A stretch of DNA of 60,123 bases, taken from the NCBI GenBank assembly GCA_017557605.1, contig JAFYYJ010000056.1:1-60123 (forward strand). The letters run 5' to 3'. Positions 1-8,351 of this stretch are shown here, one piece after another (the first letter of the stretch is position 1; the number at the start of each line of letters is the position of its first letter). The DNA is from Salinivirgaceae bacterium (GTDB lineage: Bacteria; Bacteroidota; Bacteroidia; Bacteroidales; SZUA-534). The notes below the pieces were generated by a model that was not told where the DNA came from, did not search any database, and saw only the letters and a list, made by a program, of their open reading frames with translations. The position numbers were made by a program, and so were the translations under genes.

Positions 1-1
1 C

Positions 2-496
2 GAGCAGACTCAATACTACTTCTTGAGCGGCTTCACCGCTAAATTGGCTGGTACAGAGCGTGGTATCACCGAACCGACTCCGACATTCTCGGCTTGCTTC
101 GGTCAGGCATTCCTCGAGTTGCACCCGACAAAATACGCTGAAGAGCTGGTTAAGAAAATGAAGAAATCGGGTGCAAAGGCTTACCTGGTTAACACCGGCT
201 GGAATGGTACTGGCAACCGTATCTCGATTCCTGACACTCGTGGCATCATCGACGCCATCCTCGACGGTTCAATCCTGAAGGCTGAAACCAAAAAGATTCC
301 GTTCTTCGACTTCGAGGTTCCGACCGCTCTGCCGAAAGTTAATCCTGCCATCCTCGACCCGCGCGACACTTACGCAAACGCATCGGAATGGGAAGCAAAA
401 GCAAAGGATTTGGCTGCCCGCTTCATCAAGAATTTCGACAAATACACAACCAACGAAGCCGGCAAGGCACTCGTTGCTGCAGGTCCGAAACTCTAA
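2..496 (+). CDS. pckA: Phosphoenolpyruvate carboxykinase (ATP), C-terminal part
   Basis: Cut by the left window edge; about 164 codons of a protein that is usually near 535 residues. The enzyme interconverts oxaloacetate + ATP and phosphoenolpyruvate + CO2 in the cytoplasm. The visible part carries the family block [15 protein letters not shown] followed by [12 protein letters not shown], which are strongly conserved near the nucleotide/metal site of ATP-type enzymes, then the normal C-terminal helices. The stop codon is TAA. A good intrinsic terminator follows about 26 bases later, so pckA appears to end its transcript. In Bacteroidota this enzyme often works in the CO2-fixing direction during fermentation to succinate; that role is family knowledge and is not shown here. 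Confidence 0.95.
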   Translation, partial: EQTQYYFLSGFTAKLAGTERGITEPTPTFSACFGQAFLELHPTKYAEELVKKMKKSGAKAYLVNTGWNGTGNRISIPDTRGIIDAILDGSILKAETKKIPFFDFEVPTALPKVNPAILDPRDTYANASEWEAKAKDLAARFIKNFDKYTTNEAGKALVAAGPKL

Positions 497-522
497 TCGG
501 GCTGTTCGAAAATATTTATTCA

Positions 523-551
523 GAAACCCTGCCGTTTGGCGGGGTTTTTGT
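523..551 (+). terminator. Rho-independent terminator of pckA
   Basis: Hairpin with arms AAACCCTGCC and GGCGGGGTTT, a GTTT loop and a following T run. It sits about 26 bases after the pckA stop and before plsY, so it probably separates the two transcripts. Confidence 0.85.
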
Positions 552-614
552 TTATGTAGAAAAGGGAAATGTGTAGAGTGTAGAGTTGAGTAGGTTGAGT
601 AGGTCGAGTAAACT

Positions 615-663
615 AAACAGCGAAGCGCCTAAACTCTAAACACTTACCTCTAAACTTCTAAAC
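615..663 (+). repeat. 48-nt leader element shared with aroB
   Basis: A C- and A-rich, G-poor segment ends 11 bases before the plsY ATG. It matches the minus-strand sequence at 11268-11315 just before the aroB ATG, with one gap and two substitutions over 49 positions by eye. Key parts are AAACAGCGAAGCGC, then TAAACACTTACC, then CTAAACTTCTAAAC. Both copies have the same orientation relative to the following gene. Just upstream (573-612) are short GTAGAGT/GAGTAGGTT-type repeats. No hairpin with a T tract is seen. Confidence 0.7.
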
Positions 664-674
664 AGTAAATAGCT

Positions 675-1319
675 ATGAACGAATATATTTTGTGCGGAAT
701 ATTGTGTGTGGCGGCCTATCTGATTGGCTCGATACCTACGGCCGTTTGGATTGGCAAAGGCATCTACGGAATCGATGTGCGTGAGCACGGAAGCGGCAAC
801 GCCGGCACAACCAACACAATCCGCGTACTGGGCACCAAACCCGGACTGATTGTCTTTGCTATTGATTTGCTGAAGGGCTTTCTGGCTGTAAGTATGGCGC
901 ATTTTGCGAGTTATGAGTGCGGTACAGAGCCGTTTGTCAATCTGCAACTGCTGCTCGGTGTGTTTGCCGTTCTTGGGCACATCTTCCCTCTTTACGCGCA
1001 TTTCAAAGGCGGCAAGGGCGTTGCAACGCTTCTGGGCATTGCCGTAGCGTTAAGTCCGCTTGCGGCGTTGGCGTGCTTTGTGGTATTCGTCATTGTGCTG
1101 CTTATCAGCAAATATGTGTCGCTTGGCTCAATGCTGGGCGGTCTCACCTTCCCCATTATGATAATCTTCGTTCTCAAGATTCATATTGTATCGCTTATGG
1201 TGTTCGCCGTGGCCGAAGCCGTGCTGCTGATTATCACCCATAAAAAGAACATTGTCAGACTGATACATCACGAAGAGAATAAGTTTTCGTTTAAGAAGAA
1301 GGTTGAGAACGTAAACTGA
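675..1319 (+). CDS. plsY: Acyl-phosphate:glycerol-3-phosphate acyltransferase
   Basis: Membrane enzyme that transfers an acyl group from acyl-phosphate (made by PlsX) to glycerol-3-phosphate, the first committed step of phospholipid synthesis. The 214-residue length and about six hydrophobic segments fit the family. Conserved motifs are visible: GSIPTAVW near residue 18, HGSGNAGTTN near 38-47 (motif 1), and the glycine/lysine-rich loop HFKGGKGVAT near 109-118 (motif 2). The ATG at 675 gives the standard N terminus. It stands alone between the pckA terminator and a histidine kinase gene, and has an unusual low-complexity leader shared with aroB. Confidence 0.95.
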   Translation: MNEYILCGILCVAAYLIGSIPTAVWIGKGIYGIDVREHGSGNAGTTNTIRVLGTKPGLIVFAIDLLKGFLAVSMAHFASYECGTEPFVNLQLLLGVFAVLGHIFPLYAHFKGGKGVATLLGIAVALSPLAALACFVVFVIVLLISKYVSLGSMLGGLTFPIMIIFVLKIHIVSLMVFAVAEAVLLIITHKKNIVRLIHHEENKFSFKKKVENVN

Positions 1320-1329
1320 AAACGCTGGC

Positions 1330-1402
1330 GCTTACACTAACACTGACTCTGACACTGACACTGACACTGACTCTGACACTGACTCTGACACTAACACTAA
1401 CA
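1330..1402 (+). repeat. CACTGA/CACTAA hexamer tandem repeats
   Basis: About twelve imperfect tandem units of six bases (CACTGA, CTCTGA, CACTAA) lie between plsY and the next gene. The same unit type recurs on the coding strand upstream of menA (22300-22350) and of the ROK kinase gene (23435-23475). The remaining spacer to 1600 is AT-rich with no other recognisable signal. Confidence 0.75.
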
Positions 1403-1600
1403 AGAGCTTCGGTAAGATTCCGAAAAATTTTTCATCCTTCAATCCTTCAATAAGTCAATCCTTTATTTAGACAATCCGTAATTGCTTTGTCGGACAAAAA
1501 AGGCAGTTTGGGAAGAATAAACGCATATTCTTCTATGAATTATTTTGGTTGCGATGAATAGATTTAATATTTGCATCGTAAAATCAAAGCAACTATTGTC

Positions 1601-2662
1601 ATGAGCACTATCGAAACCATGGACAACAATATCAGCAAAAAACCTCAGGTTTTCAAGATATTGATACACAGCGTAATATGGATATTCCTATTATGTATGC
1701 CAATACTGTTGTCAACTAATAACGCAAATCACGAATTTCATTTCATACATATAGTCGAACGCTGGTGGGTGTCGATATTCCTATATGCGATAGTCTTCTA
1801 TATCAACTATTTAACAATGGTTGACAAGTTGTTCTTCGGCAAGAAAAAGATTCTGTTCTTCGGAGCCAACATACTGATACTATTTGCATTAGCTTGTGTC
1901 AGTCTGTCAATCAGAATAGTGTTTTTCAACTGGCGGGCGGTTCCACACCACATGGAATTCATTTATTGGTATTGTTTCAGCACAATGTTCAGCATGGTAC
2001 TGCCAATGGTTATGGCTATAGCCATTCGCATCTACGAGCATTGGCAGGAGATTGAAACCAAACATCAGAAAAGTGCCGCCGAGCAACTGCAAACCGAACT
2101 GAAACATCTTGAGTATCAGATACAACCGCATTTCTTTTTCAACTCGCTCAACAACATCTACTCGCTGGTCGACATATCGCCGGAGCGCGCAAAAGAGACC
2201 ATACACAATCTGAGCAAGCTTATGCGCTATCTTCTCTACGAGACCAACAGCTCGCTTGTTCCGCTCGACGGCGAGATAGCCTTTATGTCGAAATACATTG
2301 AGTTGATGAAACTGCGTTCGGCGGCCACAACCGTTGTCGAATACGACTTTCCCGAGAACACCAACGGCATTGAAGTGGCACCGCTGATGTTCATCTCGCT
2401 AATCGAAAACTCGTTCAAGCACGGAATACTGCCGCAAGGCAAGTCGGAGCTGAAATTCAGCATGAAAATCGAAGGCCGTAAGATTATCTTCCAAACCAGC
2501 AACCCATATTTTGAGGAGGTTGGCAGCAACCTGACTGGCGGCTCGTCAATCGGCCTTGAGAACATCAGACGCCGGCTGAACCTGATTTATCCCGACAAAT
2601 CGGAATTCTACACCAAAATCGAAAACGGCAAATTCATCGCCTATCTGTCGATTGAAGCATAA
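1601..2662 (+). CDS. LytS/YehU-type sensor histidine kinase
   Basis: Membrane sensor kinase, about 353 residues. Four hydrophobic segments in the first ~140 residues are followed by a short coiled coil and a His_kinase (PF06580-type) domain. The phospho-acceptor histidine sits in QIQPHFFFNSLNNIYSL, and the C-terminal ATP-binding domain shows PLMFISLIENSFKHGI (N box) and GSSIGLENIRRRL. The ATG at 1601 is preferred; an in-frame TTG at 1571 adds only ten unlikely residues, and an ATG at 1619 is a second choice. The LytTR regulator follows about 70 bases later, so the two form a two-component pair. The signal sensed is unknown. Confidence 0.9.
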   Translation: MSTIETMDNNISKKPQVFKILIHSVIWIFLLCMPILLSTNNANHEFHFIHIVERWWVSIFLYAIVFYINYLTMVDKLFFGKKKILFFGANILILFALACVSLSIRIVFFNWRAVPHHMEFIYWYCFSTMFSMVLPMVMAIAIRIYEHWQEIETKHQKSAAEQLQTELKHLEYQIQPHFFFNSLNNIYSLVDISPERAKETIHNLSKLMRYLLYETNSSLVPLDGEIAFMSKYIELMKLRSAATTVVEYDFPENTNGIEVAPLMFISLIENSFKHGILPQGKSELKFSMKIEGRKIIFQTSNPYFEEVGSNLTGGSSIGLENIRRRLNLIYPDKSEFYTKIENGKFIAYLSIEA

Positions 2663-2733
2663 AACCGAAAAATCAGCTTTGGTTTTCGCAGGAGTTATTA
2701 TCTTTATGCTTGAAAACTCAAAAGAGCGATTTT

Positions 2734-3462
2734 ATGGAACAGAAAATAACTTGCCTGATTGCCGACGACGAGCCAATGGCTTTGGATTTGATTGAAAGCT
2801 ACGTCAATAAAACACCGTTTTTGGAGCTTAAAGGCCGATGCACCAACGGTTTCGAGGTGCTTGACCTGCTGGCCAAGGAAGAAGATATCGACCTTCTGTT
2901 TTTGGACATTCAGATGCCCGGACTGAACGGCCTTGAGTTGTCGAAGACGCTGCGCAAGAAGAACCGCGTGATATTCACCACCGCTTTCGACAAATACGCG
3001 CTTGCTGGCTTCAAGGTCGAAGCGCTCGACTATCTGCTTAAACCATTCGACTACAATGAGTTTCTGACAGCCGCCAACCGCGCGCTTGAATGGTTCACAC
3101 TGCAGCGCGGCAGCAACAACAAACCGACAATAAGCAACGATTATATGTTTGTGAAGGCCGACTACAAACAGATTCGCATTGATTATGACGATATTCTGTA
3201 TTTTGAAGGCCTGAAAGACTACATAAAGATTTGGCTGAAATCGAAGCCGCGCCCCATTCTGACGCTGATGAGCCTGAAAACGCTTGAGGAAAATCTGCCA
3301 GCCGACAGGTTTATGCGCGTGCACAGGTCGTACATCATCTCGCTCAACGAGATAAAATCAATCGAGCGCAACAGCGTCATGATAAACAATCAGTGCATTG
3401 TTATCGCTGACAAATACAAAGACGATTTCTACGAGTTTGTGCAGAAGAAGTCGATGCAGTAA
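2734..3462 (+). CDS. LytTR-family response regulator
   Basis: Cytoplasmic two-component regulator of about 242 residues. The N-terminal receiver domain has the acidic pair in LIADDEPMALDLIE, the phospho-accepting Asp in LLFLDIQMPGLNGLE, and the Lys in YLLKPFDYNEF. The C-terminal LytTR DNA-binding domain covers about residues 135-242 (DDILYFEGLKDYIKI, FMRVHRSYIISLNEI). The ATG at 2734 (MEQKIT) starts right at the receiver domain; the longer TTG reading adds eight residues without support. Partner of the LytS-type kinase just upstream. Targets cannot be told from the sequence. Confidence 0.92.
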   Translation: MEQKITCLIADDEPMALDLIESYVNKTPFLELKGRCTNGFEVLDLLAKEEDIDLLFLDIQMPGLNGLELSKTLRKKNRVIFTTAFDKYALAGFKVEALDYLLKPFDYNEFLTAANRALEWFTLQRGSNNKPTISNDYMFVKADYKQIRIDYDDILYFEGLKDYIKIWLKSKPRPILTLMSLKTLEENLPADRFMRVHRSYIISLNEIKSIERNSVMINNQCIVIADKYKDDFYEFVQKKSMQ

Positions 3463-3466
3463 TTGT

Positions 3467-4441
3467 TTAATTCAATTTGGCCAAATCGTCGTTCATGCTG
3501 AACATGACGCGGTTTTGCTCTGTCGATACCTTGACTCCAGGTGTTGATGCCACCAATTTCGACAGCGACGAGAATCCATAGTCCGACGGCTTGAATTCCG
3601 GCACATCGTCTCTGATTTTCTTGCCTATAACATCGAGCGGATATTTGTTTGGCGCAATCTCCTCTCCTTCAATGGCTTTCTGAAGCAAGACGGCAAATTT
3701 AGCAATGAGTTCGCCTTTCGATTTGTCGGACTTCGCTTTCAGCTTGTCGTTCGATTTTTGAAGTTTGGCAAGCTGTTTCTCAATCTTTTTGTTGTCGCTG
3801 GTTGCCGTGCGCAGCTCTTTTTTCACGCTCGACAGCTCTTTCCGCAAATCGGTCATGGCCTTGTTCTTATCTTTTATCTTAACGGCCTGAGCCTTAATGG
3901 TTTTGTCCCTTTCGGCCATTTTCGAGTTCAGCGTCTCAACCATATTCTTCAGCCGCATCGGGTTTGCCGTATCAACCGACGATGCAAGTTTGTCTTGATT
4001 GATGAATATGTTGCAGATACTCACAAAGTTATAGTTGGTTTTGTGTTGACCTACGCCTATCACAACCTTATCTTCGTTGCGGATTCTGACAGCAAGATTG
4101 CTGAAATCGCCGTCGCTCGAAACAATTGCAAAGGCATCATAATTACCCGTATGCAGCAAATCCATGGCGTCGATGACCAAAGCTATGTCGGTGGTGTTTT
4201 TCTGCGTGCTGTGGACGAAATGGTGCATTGTACGCAAAGCGCAAATCGACACCACATCCTTCCACGATTGCAGCTTCTCTTGCGACCAATCGCCATAAAC
4301 CCTTTTGGTTGTTATGGTGCCCAATTGTCCGAGTTTAGCCAATATGGCTTCAACTTTCTGACGGTCAACATTTTCCGCATCGATAAGCACAGCTATCGAC
4401 GAAAACTTGACATCGGGCAACGGTTCGTTTTTTCTTGCCAT
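3467..4441 (-). CDS. NYN-domain putative ribonuclease with C-terminal LOTUS domain
   Basis: About 324 residues. The N-terminal NYN/LabA-like (PIN-fold) domain covers roughly residues 10-140, with acidic motifs SIAVLIDAENVD, TDIALVIDAMDLL and FAIVSSDGDFSNLA. A Lys-rich coiled coil (about residues 165-245) follows, then an OST-HTH/LOTUS-like domain (about 250-320: LLQKAIEGEEIAPNKYPLD, SDYGFSSLSKLVAS). NYN domains are metal-dependent RNases and LOTUS domains can bind RNA, so an RNA-processing role is inferred. The start at 4441 (MARKNEP) is preferred over 4501, which adds a poorly conserved-looking extension. It converges with the LytTR gene, leaving only four bases between stop codons. Confidence 0.8.
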   Translation of the reverse strand: MARKNEPLPDVKFSSIAVLIDAENVDRQKVEAILAKLGQLGTITTKRVYGDWSQEKLQSWKDVVSICALRTMHHFVHSTQKNTTDIALVIDAMDLLHTGNYDAFAIVSSDGDFSNLAVRIRNEDKVVIGVGQHKTNYNFVSICNIFINQDKLASSVDTANPMRLKNMVETLNSKMAERDKTIKAQAVKIKDKNKAMTDLRKELSSVKKELRTATSDNKKIEKQLAKLQKSNDKLKAKSDKSKGELIAKFAVLLQKAIEGEEIAPNKYPLDVIGKKIRDDVPEFKPSDYGFSSLSKLVASTPGVKVSTEQNRVMFSMNDDLAKLN

Positions 4442-4506
4442 GACGGACTGTGTTATGCAACCATTATGATAATTAGTCCGCAAATCTAAATTTTTGAACA
4501 AAAAAA

Positions 4507-4540
4507 CGCAAGGCTTTAGTATGTTGACTAAGACCTTGCG
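4507..4540 (-). terminator. Intrinsic terminator between the NYN gene and the T9SS cargo gene
   Basis: Long inverted repeat with outer arms CGCAAGG and CCTTGCG and an inner TAGT/ACTA pair, flanked by A-runs on the left and T-runs on the right, so it can work in both directions. It lies upstream of the T9SS gene stop codon and beside the NYN gene start. For minus-strand transcription it would act ahead of the T9SS gene's 3' neighbours rather than directly at a stop codon. Confidence 0.55.
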
Positions 4541-4572
4541 CTTTTTCTAATAATAATTATCTGTAAATCAAA

Positions 4573-5703
4573 TTATTCTTTTACAATCTTATGCGTTGCA
4601 CCGTCAGATGTAGTAAGTAAGTATATGCCTGACGGATATTCCGACAAATCGAGCAAATATGAAGCCGCATCTTCCTCTTTTTTAAGCAATTTGCCACTAT
4701 TGTTGGTTAGCACATACGAGAACGTATTCTCTGCATTCACATTCACAAATGATGCTGTTGGGTTGGGATATATACTCAAATTTATCGCATTTTTCTCTGT
4801 TACAGATGTTTGCAAATAGATTGTGTCGGTTTTATTAATGTAAATTGTATCGTGGATAATAGTATCTTTCACAACTTCAACCTTTATTGTGTCGTGAATG
4901 CGGGGCATTTCGGTGGCACTGTCTTTTACAAACCTAACACTATCAGAACAGCCTTTGTAGTAGTTTTTTATAGTTATGTCTGTTGCTTTGTCAAACAAAA
5001 CATAAGGCGGCAATTCCTGCCAATTGTTGCCGCCATTTATTGAATAGAAAGCCGAATCGGTTTTCGACAAGTTTGTTACAAGCATTCGGCCTTGCAAATC
5101 ATTGTCTATCAACTCTTCTTTTAGATAGGCATGCGCATTGTTGTACTCTATGTATATTTTATTGCCACAGAACATTATACTAGTATCCTCTCTATAGAAT
5201 AATATCTGAAGCGATAATATTTCCGTCTTGTTTTTGTCAGACAAAACATAATCAAAAGTGTGAACAGTACCTATAATATAATAAGTCCCTCCTCGGCGAA
5301 GTGACTGATTATCTAAAATAAAAGTTTGGCCAATATCACCCGAGTCATTACAAATTGACCTAAAACTTATCGAATCGTAACAAGAATAAAGTGTGTCGCC
5401 TTTTCTTGTGGCAATATTAAAATCATCTCCATGAGTCAAAGGGCAATCTAAAGACCAATCAATAGGCGCAAATTTAATTGTTCCTTTGTCTAAATACTCT
5501 TGAAGTTGTATTTCTTCATTTTCAAAAAATGAAGAATATAACAACTCATCTGAATTGTCAGCCAATGCATTTAGGAATCCATATACATTTTTGTACTCTG
5601 TTTTCGCCAATATTTCATTGACAACACTTTGCTGCGTTTGCGCAAATGTTTGGTTTGCCGCAAATAACAGTGGCAAGCATAAATAGATAAACAACTTTTT
5701 CAT
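4573..5703 (-). CDS. Secreted protein with type IX secretion sorting domain
   Basis: 376 residues. A clear Sec signal peptide (MKKLFIYLCLPLLFAANQTFAQ) is followed by about 280 residues that I do not recognise, then a T9SS type A C-terminal sorting domain from about residue 305. That domain is seen as the start motif LSIYPNPTASFVNV, the block SYVLTNNSGKLL, and the end motif YPSGIYLLTTSDG...KIVKE. Such proteins cross the outer membrane by the type IX machinery and are anchored or released at the surface. A valine/threonine-rich stretch (IHDTIKVEVVKDTIIHDTIY) before the CTD looks like a linker. The gene lies 27 bases after a small membrane protein gene and may be cotranscribed with it. Confidence 0.85.
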   Translation of the reverse strand: MKKLFIYLCLPLLFAANQTFAQTQQSVVNEILAKTEYKNVYGFLNALADNSDELLYSSFFENEEIQLQEYLDKGTIKFAPIDWSLDCPLTHGDDFNIATRKGDTLYSCYDSISFRSICNDSGDIGQTFILDNQSLRRGGTYYIIGTVHTFDYVLSDKNKTEILSLQILFYREDTSIMFCGNKIYIEYNNAHAYLKEELIDNDLQGRMLVTNLSKTDSAFYSINGGNNWQELPPYVLFDKATDITIKNYYKGCSDSVRFVKDSATEMPRIHDTIKVEVVKDTIIHDTIYINKTDTIYLQTSVTEKNAINLSIYPNPTASFVNVNAENTFSYVLTNNSGKLLKKEEDAASYLLDLSEYPSGIYLLTTSDGATHKIVKE

Positions 5704-5730
5704 AATACTATTTATTTGATTTAGATTTAT

Positions 5731-5925
5731 TTAACAATCTTCCTTTCTCCTATTAGAAAGGGCTGCAACTACTCCCAACAATAGATTTAGAAATGACATT
5801 GAAAATACCATTAAGGAAACAGAATCATGTATTTTATACATGGTCCAAATACACATAATTAGATAAAGCGTAACGACAATACTTATAACAGCAATTTGTA
5901 TTTTTTTGATTTTGTTCATTTCCAA
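5731..5925 (-). CDS. Small two-helix membrane protein, unknown
   Basis: 64 residues (or 62 if the internal Met at 5919 is used). Two hydrophobic segments are visible, IAVISIVVTLYLIMCIW and VSLMVFSMSFLNLLLGVVAAL, with a positively charged C-terminal tail NRRKEDC. No family recognised. It is immediately upstream of, and on the same strand as, the T9SS cargo gene, so coexpression is likely. Composition is AT-rich like the surrounding 5-6.5 kb region. Confidence 0.55.
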   Translation of the reverse strand: MEMNKIKKIQIAVISIVVTLYLIMCIWTMYKIHDSVSLMVFSMSFLNLLLGVVAALSNRRKEDC

Positions 5926-6044
5926 GTTATTTATTTGATAATAAGTTGATTAAACTTCACAACATAATACGATATCGCCACATTAATTACCGATATCTTC
6001 TTCACTATCAGACATAAAAAAAGCGTGAAACTCAACATCTCCCG

Positions 6045-6160
6045 CTGTCTGTAGGTAATTTTGGCGTAACCTGAATCATACGAAATAAGTCAAGCGCACG
6101 CAAATGCGCATTTGACACTTATTCCTTTCATGATTCCCAAAACGCCAATTTTACAGACAG
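6045..6160. repeat. 116-bp imperfect palindrome
   Basis: Outer arms CTGTCTGTA (6045-6053) and TACAGACAG (6152-6160) are perfectly complementary. The arms continue inward with small bulges through AATTTTGGCG/CGCCAATTTT-like and GAATCAT/ATGATTC blocks and AAGT..CAA, to a GCGCA/TGCGC hairpin tip with a six-base loop. Nine-base direct repeats AAAAAAAGC stand outside it at 6016-6024 and 6165-6173. There is no reading frame. It could be a MITE-like relic, a structured RNA or a bidirectional terminator. Confidence 0.75.
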
Positions 6161-6173
6161 AAAGAAAAAAAGC

Positions 6174-6499
6174 ATTATGCTTTAATATGTTAGTGAATTT
6201 ATTAAGCTAAATTCGGTTTATACCATAGGCAATTAAATATTTAGAGTTCAACAATTGGTCAAAGTTGTTTTTGTTATATTTAATTATTTATCAAGCATTG
6301 AATATTATCAACGAAAAGATTTAGTTTTCTTCAAGATTCTTTGTAAACCGATATCTGTTAATTGCAAATGTGGCTATTTTTATAGCAATTTGCAAGATGC
6401 TTCATATAAAAAGTCGGTTACAATATGAATTTGTGCCTTACACAGACTACAAGAAAACAGATGTTTTCACAATCTGTTTTTACATAATCAACAATAACA
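6174..6499. other. AT-rich intergenic stretch without recognised gene
   Basis: Very AT-rich DNA between the long palindrome and the end of hepT. Reading frames here are short and look random. No promoter, tRNA or terminator could be supported. Local composition is lower in GC than the core genes on either side, in line with the accessory character of the toxin-antitoxin pair next to it. Confidence 0.5.
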
Positions 6500-6853
6500 C
6501 TATTCTTTATCAGTTTCGGCAAGATAACGAACGATTTGTTCACGAAGCTGTTGCAAGTCGTTTTGTATCACGTTCCATAACATATCGTTTCTTACTTGAG
6601 AATATCCGTGAACAATATGGTGGCGCATTCCTTCAATTTGTCGCCATGGAGTATCGGGGTGAGTGTCTTTAAATTCTTTTGTTAGCATATATGCGGCCTC
6701 GCCGATAATCATTGTGCCATACGAAATAGCCGCAATGCGGATTTTATCATCGCAAAACTGTTGGAATGTATAGCCTGCTGCAGTATTGAGCACAAAATCA
6801 ATGCGCTCTAAAATATGTTCAAGCCGATTTCGGTCTTTAAGCGGTTCTCTCAT
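6500..6853 (-). CDS. hepT: HepT-like HEPN toxin (DUF86 family)
   Basis: 117 residues, the usual size for the family. All-helical HEPN protein with the diagnostic RX4HXY motif, seen as RHHIVHGY at about residues 77-84. In characterised HepT proteins this motif forms an RNase active site, and its Tyr is the residue AMPylated by the partner MntA. The gene overlaps the upstream mntA-like gene by 17 bases, the standard antitoxin-then-toxin arrangement. Expected role: RNA-cleaving toxin that limits growth or phage when released from control. Activity is inferred from the motif and the pairing. Confidence 0.88.
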   Translation of the reverse strand: MREPLKDRNRLEHILERIDFVLNTAAGYTFQQFCDDKIRIAAISYGTMIIGEAAYMLTKEFKDTHPDTPWRQIEGMRHHIVHGYSQVRNDMLWNVIQNDLQQLREQIVRYLAETDKE

Positions 6854-7136
6854 AAATCAATTGTTTATCAAGATTCGCTGTCTTTTCGGCAAAATCGAGC
6901 AATGCTCCTTCTGGCACAAGGTCAACTTCGCGACCTAATATATCTTTCAAATCCATATACATTCCTCCAAGAGTTAACAAGCTGAATTTGACGGACATAT
7001 CTGGTTCAAAGAGTATATCGACATCACTATCGGGAGTTTCCTCACCACGTGCAAACGAGCCAAACAGCCAAGCTTTCAACACTGGTTGCGTCTTGAAATA
7101 ATCTGCTATAAGCCGTTTCATTGCTAATGTGTCCAT
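6837..7136 (-). CDS. mntA: MntA-like minimal nucleotidyltransferase antitoxin
   Basis: 99 residues. Minimal nucleotidyltransferase fold with the signature GSX10DXD, seen as GSFARGEETPDSDVD near residues 26-40, and a third acidic position in REVDLVPEG. Members paired with HepT neutralise it by adding AMP to the HEPN tyrosine. The Met at 7136 is used; an internal Met at 7121 is also possible. It is the first gene of the two-gene unit and overlaps hepT by 17 bases, implying translational coupling. Confidence 0.88.
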   Translation of the reverse strand: MDTLAMKRLIADYFKTQPVLKAWLFGSFARGEETPDSDVDILFEPDMSVKFSLLTLGGMYMDLKDILGREVDLVPEGALLDFAEKTANLDKQLIYERTA

Positions 7137-7196
7137 AGTTATGCATTTTCGGATTGCAAGATAATGATTTTTATTAAGTTATGCAAGGTAGTATTA

Positions 7197-8171
7197 CTAT
7201 CCTCGCCCAACCAACTTCAAATCGGCCAGCACAATGGCCGTCATTGCCTCAAGGATTGGCGGCACACGCAGGGCGATGCAGGCATCGTGGCGGCCACGGA
7301 CTTGCAGCGGCTCAACCTTGCCAGTCTCGAAATTGAATGTCTGCTGCTCGCGGCTGATGCTTGCTGTGGGCTTCACGGCGATGCTGAAATAGAGTTCGTT
7401 GCCGTTGGTGATGCCGCCGTTGATGCCGCCAGCGTTGTTGGTGGCTGTGGTGCCTTTGGCGTCGATAATGGCGTCATTGTGTTCAGAGCCAAGCATTTGC
7501 GCAGCCTTAAAACCGCAACCAAACTCGATGCCTTTGACGGCGGGAATAGCAAAAACAGCGTGGCTGATGAGCGACTCAACCGAGTCCCAGAACGGCTCGC
7601 CAAGCCCGACGGGCAGCCCCGTAACGCGGCAATCGACAATGCCGCCAATCGAATCGTTCTGCGCCATTGCGCGCTCCACAGCCGCCTCAATATCGGTTTG
7701 TCCGCCAACTTCACGGATATTTGCTTTAATATCAACACCTTCCAGAATTTTCTTTGCCACAACGCCAGCCGCAACAATGCCCACCGTTATGCGCGCCGAG
7801 AAATGTCCGCCGCCACGGTAGTCGTTGAAACTCTGATACTTGCAACGGCCCGTAAAATCGGCGTGGCCAGGACGCGGTTGCGCCACAAGGTTGGCGTAGT
7901 CCGACGAGTGCGTGTTCGAGTTTTTGAACAAAATGGTAATGGGCGTGCCCGTTGTGTGGCCGTTGAAAACACCCGATACAATTTCAGGCTCGTCGGCCTC
8001 GGTGCGTGGCGTGGTGCCCTTTGCACCGCTTTTGCGACGGGCAAGGTCAGCGTCGAAATCGGCCTTTTCGAGCGCGATTCCTGCGGGGCAGCCGTCAATC
8101 ACCACTCCCACTTGCGCGCCGTGCGACTCGCCAAAAATGCTCACTCTGAAAATTCGTCCGAAAGTATTCAT
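7197..8171 (-). CDS. aroC: Chorismate synthase
   Basis: 324 residues. Converts 5-enolpyruvylshikimate-3-phosphate to chorismate using reduced FMN; the last shikimate step. Visible motifs are the N-terminal FGESHGAQVGVVIDG, RPGHADFTG, RGGGHFSARITVGIVAAG, and the C-terminal RHDACIALRVPPILEAM. The start is the ATG at 8171 (MNTFGRIF); a longer reading from a TTG at 8177 adds two residues only. It is the last gene of the minus-strand aromatic cluster and follows aroA after a 180-base low-complexity spacer. Confidence 0.97.
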   Translation of the reverse strand: MNTFGRIFRVSIFGESHGAQVGVVIDGCPAGIALEKADFDADLARRKSGAKGTTPRTEADEPEIVSGVFNGHTTGTPITILFKNSNTHSSDYANLVAQPRPGHADFTGRCKYQSFNDYRGGGHFSARITVGIVAAGVVAKKILEGVDIKANIREVGGQTDIEAAVERAMAQNDSIGGIVDCRVTGLPVGLGEPFWDSVESLISHAVFAIPAVKGIEFGCGFKAAQMLGSEHNDAIIDAKGTTATNNAGGINGGITNGNELYFSIAVKPTASISREQQTFNFETGKVEPLQVRGRHDACIALRVPPILEAMTAIVLADLKLVGRG

Positions 8172-8351
8172 AATCAATGTTTTGTTTAATCGGTTAATTG
8201 GTGAATCGGTGAATCGAAGGGTAAGTGGTGAGTGTTTAGTTTAAAGTTTAATGGTTTAACAAGTTTAACCTAAAGTCATTCAATCACTTATTCCTTTTGC
8301 CATTTGCCTTATCGCCTTTTCATTTTTAATTGTTCATTGTTAATTTTTCAT
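8172..8351 (-). other. Low-complexity A-rich leader of aroC
   Basis: On the coding (minus) strand this spacer is poor in G and C, with recurring short blocks such as TTAAACT, AATGAAAA, GGCAAATGGCAAAAGG and CGATTCACCGATTCACC. No terminator hairpin was found, so read-through from aroA to aroC is plausible. Confidence 0.5.

Noticed and set aside
7164..8189. Long plus-strand frame opposite aroC
   Set aside because: Shadow frame on the antisense strand of a clear gene; no family features. Similar antisense frames opposite secA, aroA and the S74 genes were rejected for the same reason.
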